NCBI GenBank assembly: GCA_024642565.1
Contig: JAHEAV010000008.1
Span: 1-50,145, forward strand
Length of the DNA stretch: 50,145 nt
Origin: Erythrobacter sp.
GTDB lineage: Bacteria > Pseudomonadota > Alphaproteobacteria > Sphingomonadales > Sphingomonadaceae
Reading direction: 5' to 3'
The notes beneath the pieces were generated by a model. The model did no database searches, was not told the origin of the DNA, and saw only the letters and a list, made by a program, of their open reading frames with translations. Below are positions 8,241 to 17,756 of this stretch, one piece after another. The position numbers and the translations under genes are program-made. Every line of letters begins with the position of its first letter. The stretch's first letter is position 1.

Positions 8241-9653
8241 ATGTCAGTACGCCGAACGGGCTTCATTGCTGGCCTTGCGGCCTTTGCCTGCACGGTAATC
8301 CTGCCGGCACCGGCTGGCATGCCCCCACAGGCATGGCATGTCGCGGGGTTGGTTGTCTGGATGGCGGCATGGTGGATGACCGAGGCGATCCCCCTGACCG
8401 CTACGGCGCTGCTTCCGTTCCTGGTGCTTCCCTTTGCCGGTGTGATGAGCGCCAAGGACACTGCCAGCGCATATTATGCGCCGATCCTGTTCCTGATTCT
8501 GGGCGGCGCCTTCATTGCCCTTGCCATCGAAAGGACCGGACTGCACCGCCGCCTAAGCCTGGCAATCCTGAAAGCGGTTGGACGGGGCGGCGGGCAGGCG
8601 CGATTGCTGCTGGCCTTCATGCTTTCGGCCGCCATCCTCTCCATGCTGATATCCAATACCTCGACGGCGTTGATCATGATGCCGATGGCGCTGGCCGTGC
8701 TTGCGGGGGGCGGCCTCGATCCGGAGGAAAACCGCGGCCTTGCCGGCGCCCTTCCGATGGGCATTGCCTTTGCCGCCAGCATCGGCGGGCTTGGCACGAT
8801 TATCGGCTCCCCCACCAACGGGATCGCAGTGGCCTTGCTCGATTCCATGATCGGGATGCGCATCAGCTTTGCACAATGGACCGCGTTTGGCCTTCCCATA
8901 GTCATCCTTGGTGTACCTCTGGCCGCCTTCATTATCGCCCGCGTGCAGAATGTCGCCGCTCATCCGTTCGATGTCGGCGCAGCACGGGCGGCAATCGATA
9001 CACGCACCGGATGGACACCGCCCGAAAAGCGGTTGGTCCCACTGATCATGGTGACCTTTCTGCTGTGGATGTTGCAGCCGTGGATCGAACCCTTCCTGCC
9101 GAAAAATTCCCTCGAAGATGGCACAATCGCCATTGCGGCGGGGCTGGCGCTATTCCTCTTGCCAGACGGGACCGGGCGCCCACTGCTGACCTGGAAAGAA
9201 GCCGACCGCGCACCCTGGGGCGTAATCATGATGTTTGGTGGCGGGCTGGCACTTGCCGCGGGTATGGGCGCATCTGGCCTGGCGTCGTGGCTCGGCAATG
9301 CGCTGTTACCGCTCAGCGCGCTGCCGCTCATAATTGTCGCCCTCGCGATTGTTGCGATGGTCGTGCTGATTACTGAATTTGCCAGCAATGTTGCCACCGC
9401 CAGTGCCATCATGCCGGTGGTGGCGAGCCTTTCCGTGGCGCTGGGTGCAGACCCGCTGTTGCTTGCAATGCCCGCCGCAATCGCGGCGAGTTGGGGCTTT
9501 ATGCTGCCAGCCGGGACTGGCCCCAATGCCATTGCCTGGGCCACCGGCCGGATTGCCTTGCCGCGCATGGTCGGCGCGGGCCTGATGCTCGATCTTGCGG
9601 GAATTTTCCTGATTGTGGGGATTGTTTGGTCTGTGGCTGCAGTGATCGGTTGA
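8241..9653 (+). CDS. SLC13/DASS-family sodium:anion symporter
   Basis: A 470-residue integral inner-membrane transporter with about 11-12 hydrophobic segments. It carries the two SNT-type substrate/sodium motifs of the divalent anion:Na+ symporter family, SNTSTALIMMP near residues 138-148 and SNVATASAIMPV near 381-392, together with SPTNG and LPAGTGPNAIA. Members carry dicarboxylates, citrate or sulfate; the substrate here is undetermined. The ATG at 8241 follows GGGGGAG. It lies after the infC terminator and before a PLP enzyme on the same strand, with a 141-base gap, so co-transcription is uncertain. Confidence 0.92.
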   Translation: MSVRRTGFIAGLAAFACTVILPAPAGMPPQAWHVAGLVVWMAAWWMTEAIPLTATALLPFLVLPFAGVMSAKDTASAYYAPILFLILGGAFIALAIERTGLHRRLSLAILKAVGRGGGQARLLLAFMLSAAILSMLISNTSTALIMMPMALAVLAGGGLDPEENRGLAGALPMGIAFAASIGGLGTIIGSPTNGIAVALLDSMIGMRISFAQWTAFGLPIVILGVPLAAFIIARVQNVAAHPFDVGAARAAIDTRTGWTPPEKRLVPLIMVTFLLWMLQPWIEPFLPKNSLEDGTIAIAAGLALFLLPDGTGRPLLTWKEADRAPWGVIMMFGGGLALAAGMGASGLASWLGNALLPLSALPLIIVALAIVAMVVLITEFASNVATASAIMPVVASLSVALGADPLLLAMPAAIAASWGFMLPAGTGPNAIAWATGRIALPRMVGAGLMLDLAGIFLIVGIVWSVAAVIG

Positions 9654-9794
9654 ACTGGATCGTTACAACGGATACTAATTGCCGCACATTGGCGACTGGC
9701 AGAGATGCGTTCCTGCGGAGGTTAGGAACCCTGGCTGCAGCTGCTATGCGCGCTCCTGCCTTCCTGGGAGCATGTGAAGAGGAAGACCATCGCC

Positions 9795-11114
9795 ATGACC
9801 GATGCCACAGATGCCGTCACCACCCCAACTCCGCGCCGTAAGCCCAAGCCAGAGGTGACGACAATTAATGGCCGCCCACTGAAGCCTTCGACTTTGATGA
9901 TGGGCCATGGCTATGACCCGGCACTGTCCGAAGGTTCGCTCAAGGCACCCATTTTCCTGACCAGCACTTTCGCGTTCGAAAATGCGGCGGCGGGCAAGCG
10001 CCACTTTGAAGGCATAACCGGCAAGCGCCCCGGCGGGGCCGAAGGCCTGGTCTATTCACGCTTCAACGGGCCGAACCAGGAAATCCTGGAAGACCGGCTC
10101 GCCATTTGGGACGGCGCCGAAGATGCATTGTCCTTTTCCAGCGGAATGACGGCAATCACCGTGCTGATGCTGGCCTATTGTGCGGCGGGGGATGTGATCG
10201 TGCATTCCGGCCCGCTCTACGCTGCCAGCGAAGGGTTCGTCGCCAAGGTATTAAGCAAATTTGGTGTCACCTACGTCGATTTCCCGGCCGGTGCGACGCG
10301 CGCGGAAATGGATTCCGTCCTTGCCAAAGCCAAGGCACAGGCTGCCGAAAACGGGGGCAAGGTGGCGATGATCTATCTCGAAAGCCCGGCCAACCCGACC
10401 AACGCCCTGGTCGATGTCGAAGCGATGCGGGACGCGCGTGACGCGGTTCTGGATCCGTCCGTCACCCCGATCGCGATCGACAACACCTTCCTGGGGCCCC
10501 TGTGGTCACGCCCGCTTGATCACGGGGCGGATATCGTTGTGTATTCGCTGACCAAATATGTCGGTGGCCATTCGGACCTGGTTGCGGGGAGCATTGCCGG
10601 GGACAAGCACTGGATGGACCCGGTTAGGGCACTTCGAAATACAATGGGCGGCATCTGCGATCCCAACACGGCCTGGATGTTGCTGCGCAGCCTTGAAACG
10701 GTGGAACTGCGGATGGAGCGCGCAGGCCAGAATGCAGAGAAGGTCTGTGCGTTCCTGCGCGGGCACCCGAAAGTGGAAGGCCTGGGTTATCTTGGCTTCA
10801 TCACCGATCCGCGCCAGCAAGACATCTTTGATCGCCACTGCACCGGGGCGGGCAGCACATTCTCCCTCTTCATCAAGGGCGGTGAGGCGGAGGCGTTTCG
10901 ATTTCTGGACAGCATGACCATTGCCAAACTCGCGGTCAGCCTCGGCGGGACCGAGACCCTGGCCAGCCTTCCCGCCGCGATGACGCACCTGTCCGTGCCG
11001 GACGAACGCAAGGCTGCGCTTGGCATCACTGACAATCTCGTGCGCATTTCAATCGGGATCGAGGATCCGGATGATCTGATCGCCGATTTTGATCAGGCGC
11101 TGGCAAAGGTTTAG
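9795..11114 (+). CDS. Cystathionine gamma-synthase-family PLP enzyme
   Basis: A 439-residue fold-type I PLP enzyme of the Cys/Met metabolism family. The Schiff-base lysine is in VYSLTKYVGGHSD, the phosphate-site region is SFSSGMTAI, and SLGGTETLASLPAAMTH is the family C-domain motif. Such proteins act as cystathionine gamma-synthase, gamma-lyase, methionine gamma-lyase or O-acyl-homoserine sulfhydrylase; sequence alone does not separate them. The N terminus has a Pro/Lys-rich extension before the core. I use ATG 9795, preceded by GAGGAA; a GTG at 9774 would add seven residues. Confidence 0.88.
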   Translation: MTDATDAVTTPTPRRKPKPEVTTINGRPLKPSTLMMGHGYDPALSEGSLKAPIFLTSTFAFENAAAGKRHFEGITGKRPGGAEGLVYSRFNGPNQEILEDRLAIWDGAEDALSFSSGMTAITVLMLAYCAAGDVIVHSGPLYAASEGFVAKVLSKFGVTYVDFPAGATRAEMDSVLAKAKAQAAENGGKVAMIYLESPANPTNALVDVEAMRDARDAVLDPSVTPIAIDNTFLGPLWSRPLDHGADIVVYSLTKYVGGHSDLVAGSIAGDKHWMDPVRALRNTMGGICDPNTAWMLLRSLETVELRMERAGQNAEKVCAFLRGHPKVEGLGYLGFITDPRQQDIFDRHCTGAGSTFSLFIKGGEAEAFRFLDSMTIAKLAVSLGGTETLASLPAAMTHLSVPDERKAALGITDNLVRISIGIEDPDDLIADFDQALAKV

Positions 11115-11195
11115 CCGTAGCTACTTCGTTTGGGCGTTTGGGCTTGGTTGGGAATCGCTGTATGACATTACCGGAGTAAGCGCCGGAGTCTGATC

Positions 11196-11900
11196 GTGTC
11201 CCGACTAGCCCTACACCCCGAAAGGCATACGACGTCGCGCATCGGCTGGCTGCGCGCCGCCGTTATGGGCGCGAATGACGGAATTGTGTCTACATCCAGC
11301 CTGATTGTTGGCGTCGCAGCCGCCAATGCAAGTCCGCAAAGCGTGCTGGTTGCCGGTGTGGCGGCACTGTTTGCCGGGGCCATGTCGATGGCAGCAGGCG
11401 AATATGTCTCGGTCAGTTCGCAGGCCGATACCGAAAAAGCGGATCTGGCCCGGGAAAAGGCCGAATTGGCCAGCCAGCCCGATTTTGAACGCGAAGAACT
11501 TGCCGGGCTCTATCAGGAACGGGGATTGACCCGGGAACTCGCCCTCGAGGTCGCAGGCCAGATGATGGCGCATGACGCATTGGCCACTCATGCGAGGGAC
11601 GAACTCGGGATTTCCGACATTCATAGTGCGCGGCCGCTGCAGGCCGCGCTGGCTTCGGCGTTGACGTTCACGGCGGGGGCCGCCGCGCCTTTGGTTGTGG
11701 TGCCGTTCTTGCCTGCACATTTGCTGGTACCGGTGGTGACCGCGGTATCTTTGTTGGGGCTGGTCGTTCTTGGGGGGCTTGGCGCAAAGGCAGGCGGGGC
11801 GCCGCTTGCGCCATCAATCGTCAGGGTAAGTTTTTGGGGGGCACTCGCAATGGCCGTTACCGCAGGTGTGGGGCACATTTTCGGGGCGGTCATCGGCTGA
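11196..11900 (+). CDS. VIT1/CCC1-family Fe2+/Mn2+ transporter
   Basis: A 234-residue membrane protein of the VIT1 family, which moves iron or manganese across membranes. The first hydrophobic region holds the signature GANDGIVSTSSLIVGVA, followed by GAMSMAAGEYVSVSSQADTE. A charged cytoplasmic metal-binding helical domain spans about 80-140, and three hydrophobic segments follow. GTG 11196 is the start, with GGAG eight bases upstream. It sits alone between the PLP enzyme and the TonB receptor gene; no Fur-like site was recognised. Confidence 0.92.
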   Translation: MSRLALHPERHTTSRIGWLRAAVMGANDGIVSTSSLIVGVAAANASPQSVLVAGVAALFAGAMSMAAGEYVSVSSQADTEKADLAREKAELASQPDFEREELAGLYQERGLTRELALEVAGQMMAHDALATHARDELGISDIHSARPLQAALASALTFTAGAAAPLVVVPFLPAHLLVPVVTAVSLLGLVVLGGLGAKAGGAPLAPSIVRVSFWGALAMAVTAGVGHIFGAVIG

Positions 11901-12146
11901 AGCCGGCGCGGAACGTCCATAGATCAGACTGTCAGACACACCCCTGACACGAGTTATGTCTATTGATGTCCCACACGGATCAAAGCAGAGGCGGCAAGAT
12001 CGCGCGCCTGACAATGTATAACCGTGTCAAATTTGCAACAATTCGCCCGCTCTGGGAGTTTTGTTTCGATTATTAGCCAATCACCCTTTTCGAAATTCAA
12101 TAATCGCGCAATTTTGTTGCCAATCTTTAGAAAGGCGGATTTCTCC

Positions 12147-14828
12147 ATGCGTACACAACACATCGCCAAAGCCCTCGGACTTTCCGTTTCTGCTGCTTGT
12201 CTTTCGTGGACAAGTGCCGGGATGGCGCAAGACCAGTCAGCACAAGCCAGCGCAACCGCTGCTGCCAACGAAGGCGATCCCATCGTCGTCATCGGCTCTC
12301 GTCGGACCGACCGTTCCGCGACCGATTCTGCATCACCAGTCGATGTCATCAGCTCGGCCGAACTGACCGGCCAGCCAACACCCAACATGCTGGACGCAGT
12401 CCGCAATGTGGTGCCATCCTTCTTCGTGCCGCAGAACACCATTTCTGACGCGTCGACTTTCGTTCGTGCACCGTCGTTGCGCGGTCTTCCTGCCGACAAC
12501 ATTCTCGTGATGCTTAATGGCAAGCGCTTCAACCGCTCGGCATTGGTTCAGGTTTACACCGGCGGTGACACCGCGCTTTCTTTCGGTTCGCAGGGTGCAG
12601 ATATTTCGTCGATCCCCGCGATCGCCGTCTCTAACCTGCAGGTCCTGCGCGATGGTGCAACTGCGCAATATGGCTCGGACGCCATCGGCGGCGTGCTTAA
12701 CTATGGTTTGCGCAATGATGCCGGTTTTGAAGCGCAAGCGCTCTATGGCCAAAATTATGACAATGGCGGCGACGGGGAAACATGGCAGCTTTCAGGTTAT
12801 GGCGGGCTGGAGTTCGGCGAAGGCGGGTACTTCAGCGTAGCGGGCGAATATTATGACACCAAAGGCACCAGCCGCGGCGTCCAGCGCCCTTCAGCGGTAA
12901 ACTTTGCCAACCAGTTCCCTAACTTGGCAGACCAATTGCCCAATTACCCCGATCCCGTTCAGATTTGGGGCTCTTCGCCATCCAATGGCTGGAAAGCCGT
13001 GGTCAACGCCGGGTATGAATTCTCCCCAGCGGCCACGTTCTACATGTTCGGCAACTTCGCACATTCGGAAGCTGATCAAAGCTTTAACTACCGCGAAGCG
13101 GTGACGACCACAGCGACGAGATTTGACGGTACCAACAATACAACCGGCACCCTCAGCAACAATTCTGCCTTCCGGCACCCGATCTATCTGACGGCATGCC
13201 CCGCCGGCAACGCAACCTGCCCGAGCGGTGGTTTCGTTAAAGACACCAACGTATTCAATTTCACCTCTCTATATCCAGCCGGTTTCACGCCGCGCTTTGT
13301 TGGCGTGACCGACCAGGCATTGGGCGTGATCGGGCTTAAGGGTGAAATGGATTCGGGCTTCACGTATGACGTGTCCGGATCGCTGGCACGCCAATCTCTT
13401 GATCTATCAATGTACAGCTCGCTGGCCCCTTCATACGGACCTCAAACGCAGACCTCTTTTGAGTTCGGCAAGCTGATCCAGCGTGAATTCAACCTCAATC
13501 TGGATATGACCTATCCGCTGGAAGTTGGGTTCGCCAGCCCACTGACATTGTCTGCCGGTGCCGAATATCGCCGGGAGGAATATGAAGCGACCGAAGGCGA
13601 TCCACAGTCCTATGGTGCAGGCCCATACGCGGTCCAAAACCTGTACGTTCAGACATCGCCTGGCGTATTTGCTTTTGATTCGACGGTCACGATGCCACCT
13701 GCAGCCAGCGGTTATGGCGGTACAAGCCCGACCTTTGCCGGCAAGAGCAACGAAAAGAGCTACGGCTTCTACGCCGGCGTTGAAGGGGACATTACCGAAC
13801 GTTTCTCGATGGGCCTCGCTGGGCGCTATGAACATTATGCAAACTTTGGCAGCACCACGGTTGGCAAGGTCAATATGCGGTATGAATTGACCGATAGCCT
13901 GGCCTTCCGCGCGACTGCCGGCACCGGGTTCCACGCACCGTCACCTGGACAAAACAATGTTCAGGTACTCACCACCACCTTTATCCAGGGCAACCAGGTA
14001 CAGGTGGGGACCTATCCGGTTACCAGCAACATCTCGCAATTCTATGGCGCGAAGTCGCTCGGCCCTGAAGAGTCGACCAACTTCGGTGCAGGTTTCGTGT
14101 TTGATCCATCCAGTGATTTGACGCTTACCGTCGATGCCTATTCGATCAAGGTGAAAGACCGCATCGGTATTTCGCAGACTTTCACCGTCAGCGCCGCCGA
14201 TCTGATCGCTCTGCCGGCATTGGCTTCGGTGGGTCAAGGCGGTTCCGTTCAGTATTTCACCAACGGCTTTGACACACGCACCCAGGGCGTAGACTTCGTG
14301 GGCACTTATCGCTCAGAACTTGCTGGCGGCAAACTTAACCTCACGCTGGCCTACAACTACAACCAGAGCAAGGTCACACGCTTCGATCCAGGTGTGATCG
14401 GCGCGACACAGCTGATCGATATCAAATATCTGGCCCCGAACCATCGCGGGAACTTTGCTGCAAACTGGCAGTCGGGCAACTGGTCATTCAATCTGCGCGA
14501 AAGCTATTACGGCGCATGGCGTGATTCGAATGACTATCCGATCCGTGCGGGCAATCTTTCAACCGGTGCCATTGTCGATGGCCAGCACTTTGGTGCCAAG
14601 TTCATCACCGATCTGGATGTGAGCTACACCTTTGCCGAACATTACACACTGACTCTCGGCGCCAACAATCTGTTCAATACCTATCCGGACAAGATTGCAG
14701 CGACGATCAACAACCCGATCTACGATCTGACCGGCAGCATCTCCAATGGTTCGGTATATCCGCGCCCAGGTGGTCCGTTCGGTATCAACGGTGGTTTCTG
14801 GTATGCCCGCGTTCGCGTGAAATACTAA
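12147..14828 (+). CDS. TonB-dependent outer-membrane receptor
   Basis: An 893-residue TonB-dependent receptor. Residues 1-28 are a signal peptide ending AGMAQ. A TonB-box-like segment DPIVVIGSR is at 44-52, the plug domain spans about 58-170 (LRGLPADNILVMLNGKR, VLRDGATAQYGSDAIGGV), and a 22-strand barrel ends in the aromatic VRVKY. Such receptors import siderophores, cobalamin, or sugars and other nutrients, using TonB energy. The ligand is unknown: the nearest neighbours are a metal transporter gene and a J-domain gene, neither decisive. The ATG at 12147 starts the signal peptide; 41 frame-open upstream codons show no leader character. Confidence 0.95.
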   Translation: MRTQHIAKALGLSVSAACLSWTSAGMAQDQSAQASATAAANEGDPIVVIGSRRTDRSATDSASPVDVISSAELTGQPTPNMLDAVRNVVPSFFVPQNTISDASTFVRAPSLRGLPADNILVMLNGKRFNRSALVQVYTGGDTALSFGSQGADISSIPAIAVSNLQVLRDGATAQYGSDAIGGVLNYGLRNDAGFEAQALYGQNYDNGGDGETWQLSGYGGLEFGEGGYFSVAGEYYDTKGTSRGVQRPSAVNFANQFPNLADQLPNYPDPVQIWGSSPSNGWKAVVNAGYEFSPAATFYMFGNFAHSEADQSFNYREAVTTTATRFDGTNNTTGTLSNNSAFRHPIYLTACPAGNATCPSGGFVKDTNVFNFTSLYPAGFTPRFVGVTDQALGVIGLKGEMDSGFTYDVSGSLARQSLDLSMYSSLAPSYGPQTQTSFEFGKLIQREFNLNLDMTYPLEVGFASPLTLSAGAEYRREEYEATEGDPQSYGAGPYAVQNLYVQTSPGVFAFDSTVTMPPAASGYGGTSPTFAGKSNEKSYGFYAGVEGDITERFSMGLAGRYEHYANFGSTTVGKVNMRYELTDSLAFRATAGTGFHAPSPGQNNVQVLTTTFIQGNQVQVGTYPVTSNISQFYGAKSLGPEESTNFGAGFVFDPSSDLTLTVDAYSIKVKDRIGISQTFTVSAADLIALPALASVGQGGSVQYFTNGFDTRTQGVDFVGTYRSELAGGKLNLTLAYNYNQSKVTRFDPGVIGATQLIDIKYLAPNHRGNFAANWQSGNWSFNLRESYYGAWRDSNDYPIRAGNLSTGAIVDGQHFGAKFITDLDVSYTFAEHYTLTLGANNLFNTYPDKIAATINNPIYDLTGSISNGSVYPRPGGPFGINGGFWYARVRVKY

Positions 14829-14850
14829 ACCACAGGCCAGGAATGATTTA

Positions 14851-14888
14851 AGGGGCTGGAAAGCGATTGCTTTCCAGCCCCTGTTTTA
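14851..14888 (+). terminator. Rho-independent terminator of the TonB receptor gene
   Basis: A perfect 14-pair stem (14851-14864 with 14869-14882) with a GATT loop is followed by GTTTTATT. It begins 23 bases after the receptor stop codon. Confidence 0.92.
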
Positions 14889-14926
14889 TTCCGATGCCAT
14901 ACGGCGCGCCACACAAATCGCGCAGC

Positions 14927-15508
14927 CTATCCCTTCCATTCACGCCGGTCTTCGGCCTGCTTTAAGACTTCATAGGCCAGCTGGATCTTCTGGAATTCGA
15001 CCGCCGCATCCGCGTCGCCAGGTTTCACATCGGGGTGAACTTCCTTTGCCTTTGCCCGAAATGCCTTCTTGATCGCTTCGAAGTCGGCATCCGGTTCAAC
15101 TTCCAGCACATCAAGCGCACGCATTTCATCGCCGCTACGGCTGCCATCCCCGCTTCCGGCCCAGCCATAATGCGATGCCTCGGCATAGCCTGAATTGTCA
15201 CGCTGTTCGTTGGCGGCCCGCTCGGCGGCCTCGGCCTTGTCCAGCCCTTCGAAATAATCCCACTTCGAATTATATTCCGCCGCGTGCCTCTGGCAGAAAT
15301 ACCAGCGGTCCGGACTGTTTGGCGCCTTGGGTGCGGGATGCAGGCCCGGTTCGTCGCAACCATAACGGTCGCACGACCGCTGGGCCGTCGCGGCCTGATC
15401 GCTGCCGTAACTGCGCCAGCGCGGGAAACCCCAATCGTTGGACCGGCGCGCGCCTACCATGGGTAATTCATCGATGAGCTGGGAGGTTTGATCATTTCCG
15501 GTCGCCAT
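14927..15508 (-). CDS. J-domain (DnaJ-like) protein with N-terminal Cys/His region
   Basis: A 193-residue protein whose C-terminal 65 residues are a J domain with the essential HPD motif (AKEVHPDVKPGD), so it should stimulate an Hsp70 ATPase. The N-terminal half holds four possible metal ligands in the pattern CDRYGC and FCQRH, then an Ala/Glu-rich helix. The J domain at the C terminus, not the N terminus, differs from DnaJ itself and suggests a specialised co-chaperone. The start is ATG 15508; a TTG at 15556 is less likely. It is convergent with the receptor gene. Confidence 0.85.
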   Translation of the reverse strand: MATGNDQTSQLIDELPMVGARRSNDWGFPRWRSYGSDQAATAQRSCDRYGCDEPGLHPAPKAPNSPDRWYFCQRHAAEYNSKWDYFEGLDKAEAAERAANEQRDNSGYAEASHYGWAGSGDGSRSGDEMRALDVLEVEPDADFEAIKKAFRAKAKEVHPDVKPGDADAAVEFQKIQLAYEVLKQAEDRREWKG

Positions 15509-15628
15509 AGCGGCTGAAAAGAATTTTCGCCACCGCTGGTTTTTTTCGGGAAACAAAGTGCCTGTTAAGGATTATGTTGCAGTGCAACTAAAATTCGGTA
15601 GACGCGCCGCCAAACGGAGTTTTGAACA

Positions 15629-15790
15629 GTGAGTAAGAAATTAGGCCTCTCTGCGACCCTTTCGATCCTGGCGATGGCCAGTTTCGTGGCGCTATCCGCC
15701 ATCATGCCCCATACTGGTGGGGCAAATGCCAATGGCGCGATCGCCGAAGCGGCCGCGCCATCGCAATTCGGTCAGGCTTTGGTCAACTAA
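15629..15790 (+). CDS. 53-residue exported peptide, hypothetical
   Basis: GTG 15629 follows GGAG by about nine bases and opens a 53-codon frame. The product has two lysines, a hydrophobic stretch at about 5-26 and small residues after it, typical of a Sec signal peptide or a single membrane anchor, then an Ala/Asn/Gly-rich tail ending QALVN. Its TAA (15788-15790) directly abuts the stop codon of pal on the other strand. Ribosome site, signal-like N terminus and exact fit between neighbours support a real gene. No family was recognised. Confidence 0.6.
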   Translation: MSKKLGLSATLSILAMASFVALSAIMPHTGGANANGAIAEAAAPSQFGQALVN

Positions 15791-16309
15791 TCAGCTTATT
15801 ACCAGGGTCACGGCCCGGCGGTTCTGCGCCCAGGCGCCCTCATCCGAACCCATCGCTACCGGGCGTTCCTTGCCGTAGCTGACCGTCGAAATGCGGTCGG
15901 CTGAAACGCCAAGCCCAACGAGATAATTCTTGGCCGAGTTGGCGCGCCGTTCACCCAGTGCAAGGTTATAATCCCGCGTCCCGCGCTCGTCACAATGGCC
16001 TTCAACGGTCACCGACACGGATGGGTAACGCAAAAGATATTGCGCCTGGGTCTGCAATGCCGCCGCGTCTGCGCTGTCGATATTGAACCGGTCAGTATCG
16101 AAATAGATCACATTCTGGCCGTTAACCGCCGCGACAAAATGCTGCTGTGTGCCCACTGCGGGGCCAGCTGGTGCCTGCGCCGGCAACTGACTGGTTTGGG
16201 GCGGTGTTGCTGACTGTGCCGGTGGCAGATCCTTGGGTGCGGCGGATTTGCATCCGGCCAGAGCGAGCGTGCCTGTGGCAAGTGCAGCGATGATAAGTTT
16301 ACGGTTCAT
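15791..16309 (-). CDS. pal: Peptidoglycan-associated lipoprotein Pal
   Basis: A 172-residue outer-membrane lipoprotein. Lipobox LALAGC near residues 15-20, a Pro/Gln/Ala-rich linker, then an OmpA-like peptidoglycan-binding domain with VEGHCDERGTRDYNLALGERRA-type signature. Pal ties the outer membrane to the cell wall and is the target of TolB in constriction and outer-membrane stability. The ATG at 16309 has GGAG close upstream. It is the last gene of the tol cluster; no cpoB/ybgF follows, and a 53-codon gene meets it head-on. Confidence 0.97.
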   Translation of the reverse strand: MNRKLIIAALATGTLALAGCKSAAPKDLPPAQSATPPQTSQLPAQAPAGPAVGTQQHFVAAVNGQNVIYFDTDRFNIDSADAAALQTQAQYLLRYPSVSVTVEGHCDERGTRDYNLALGERRANSAKNYLVGLGVSADRISTVSYGKERPVAMGSDEGAWAQNRRAVTLVIS

Positions 16310-16373
16310 GAGGCATCTCCTTCGATCCAGAACTCTCCCGGTGAAACCGGGCTTGTTAAACACATAGCACAAA

Positions 16374-17753
16374 TCAGGGTAAAATGGGGCCCCAGGCCGG
16401 GTCCGATGCGTCCGCCGGAGTTGGCAGGCGGCGTTCATTGCGACCGGTAAGATCGACCTGCCACAGCGAAGCCCGGCCGGAATTCTTCTCGGTACGGAAA
16501 AATTGGACAATCCGGCCGTTTGGCGCCCAGGTCGGGGCTTCATCCTGCCAGCTGTCCGTCAGGTGGCGCAGACCGCCGCCAGTCGGGTTCATTACAGCGA
16601 TCCTGAAATTCCCGGCAATATGCGTGAAGGCAATCTGATCCCCGCGCGGGCTCCATTCCGGTGTCGCAGCGCGCCCGCCAAAAAAGCTGACACGTTTCTG
16701 GTTCGATCCGTCTGCATCCATGACATAGATTTGCTGGCTGCCTGACCGGTCGCTTTCAAACACGATCTTCTTCCCATCGGGGGAATAGGACCCACCAACA
16801 TCAATACCCGGTGTATTTGTAAGCCGAATGCTTGGCCCGCCATCAGCAGACACCCGATAGATGTCCGTATTGCCCGCTACTGCCATTGAATACAGTATCC
16901 AGCGGCCATCCGGCGACCAGCGCGGGGCAAACGTGGGGTTCTTGCTTTGCGTGATCAGGGTCTGCGTGCCCTGCCCGATATTATAAACATAGATGCGCGG
17001 ATTGCCGTCAACATAGCTCAGATAAAGCAGCTTGCGGTAATCCGGCGAATAGCGCGGCGTCAGCGCGGTTGAACGGCCGGTCGTGATGAACCGGTGGTTG
17101 GCCCCGTCCGAATCCATGATCGCCAGCCGTTTGGTCCGGTTATCCTTGGGGCCGGTTTCCGCGATATAGGCGATCCGGCTGTCAAAAAACGGGCTTTCGC
17201 CAGAGAGGCGCGAATAGACCAGATCGGCGCATTTATGCGCAGCGCGGCGCCAGTCACTGGGCGGGACCACCCAGCCCTGGCGCACCAGTTCGGATTTCAA
17301 CTGCACGTCGTAAAGATAGCAGCCAACCGTCAGCCGGCCATCTGCCCCGGCTTTCACGTAACCATGAACCAGCATTTCTGCGCTGCGGTTGGTCCAACTG
17401 GGCCAGTTTGGTGCAGTGATCTGGCCGAAAACCGGCTGAGGCAGCCCATCCGGCCCGGCGGGTTTGAACAATCCATTATTCCTGAGATCGCCATAGACCA
17501 CCCGCGCAAGTTCCTTGCCCAGAGCGGCCGTGCCATTGGCACTGGCCGCAGTCGGGACATCACGATCGGTCGCAAATCCCGGAATGGCGATGCCAAGGTC
17601 CTGCCAATCGCTGGTGTCGGAAACCGACCCTGTCAGTCCGCTATCGGGTTCAAGCGTTTCAACCGAACCCTGCGTTGGCGGCGCCGAACCGAGATCCTGC
17701 GCGGCGGCCGGAGCAACAAGGACGAATGAAAGGACGAGCAGCATTTTCTTCAT
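16374..17753 (-). CDS. tolB: Tol-Pal system periplasmic protein TolB
   Basis: A 459-residue periplasmic protein with a signal peptide ending APAAAQ. An N-terminal alpha/beta domain precedes a C-terminal six-bladed propeller built from repeats such as PRWSPDGRWILY and GSYSPDGKKIVFESD. TolB binds Pal and, through TolA, couples the inner-membrane motor to the outer membrane. The gene starts three bases after the tolA stop codon, so it is surely co-transcribed with it. Confidence 0.97.
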   Translation of the reverse strand: MKKMLLVLSFVLVAPAAAQDLGSAPPTQGSVETLEPDSGLTGSVSDTSDWQDLGIAIPGFATDRDVPTAASANGTAALGKELARVVYGDLRNNGLFKPAGPDGLPQPVFGQITAPNWPSWTNRSAEMLVHGYVKAGADGRLTVGCYLYDVQLKSELVRQGWVVPPSDWRRAAHKCADLVYSRLSGESPFFDSRIAYIAETGPKDNRTKRLAIMDSDGANHRFITTGRSTALTPRYSPDYRKLLYLSYVDGNPRIYVYNIGQGTQTLITQSKNPTFAPRWSPDGRWILYSMAVAGNTDIYRVSADGGPSIRLTNTPGIDVGGSYSPDGKKIVFESDRSGSQQIYVMDADGSNQKRVSFFGGRAATPEWSPRGDQIAFTHIAGNFRIAVMNPTGGGLRHLTDSWQDEAPTWAPNGRIVQFFRTEKNSGRASLWQVDLTGRNERRLPTPADASDPAWGPILP

Positions 17754-17756
17754 CGA

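Noticed and set aside
9654-9794. A SAM-responsive riboswitch before the cystathionine gamma-synthase-family gene
   Set aside because: Looked for the conserved SAM-II pattern common in alphaproteobacteria; the needed conserved blocks are absent.
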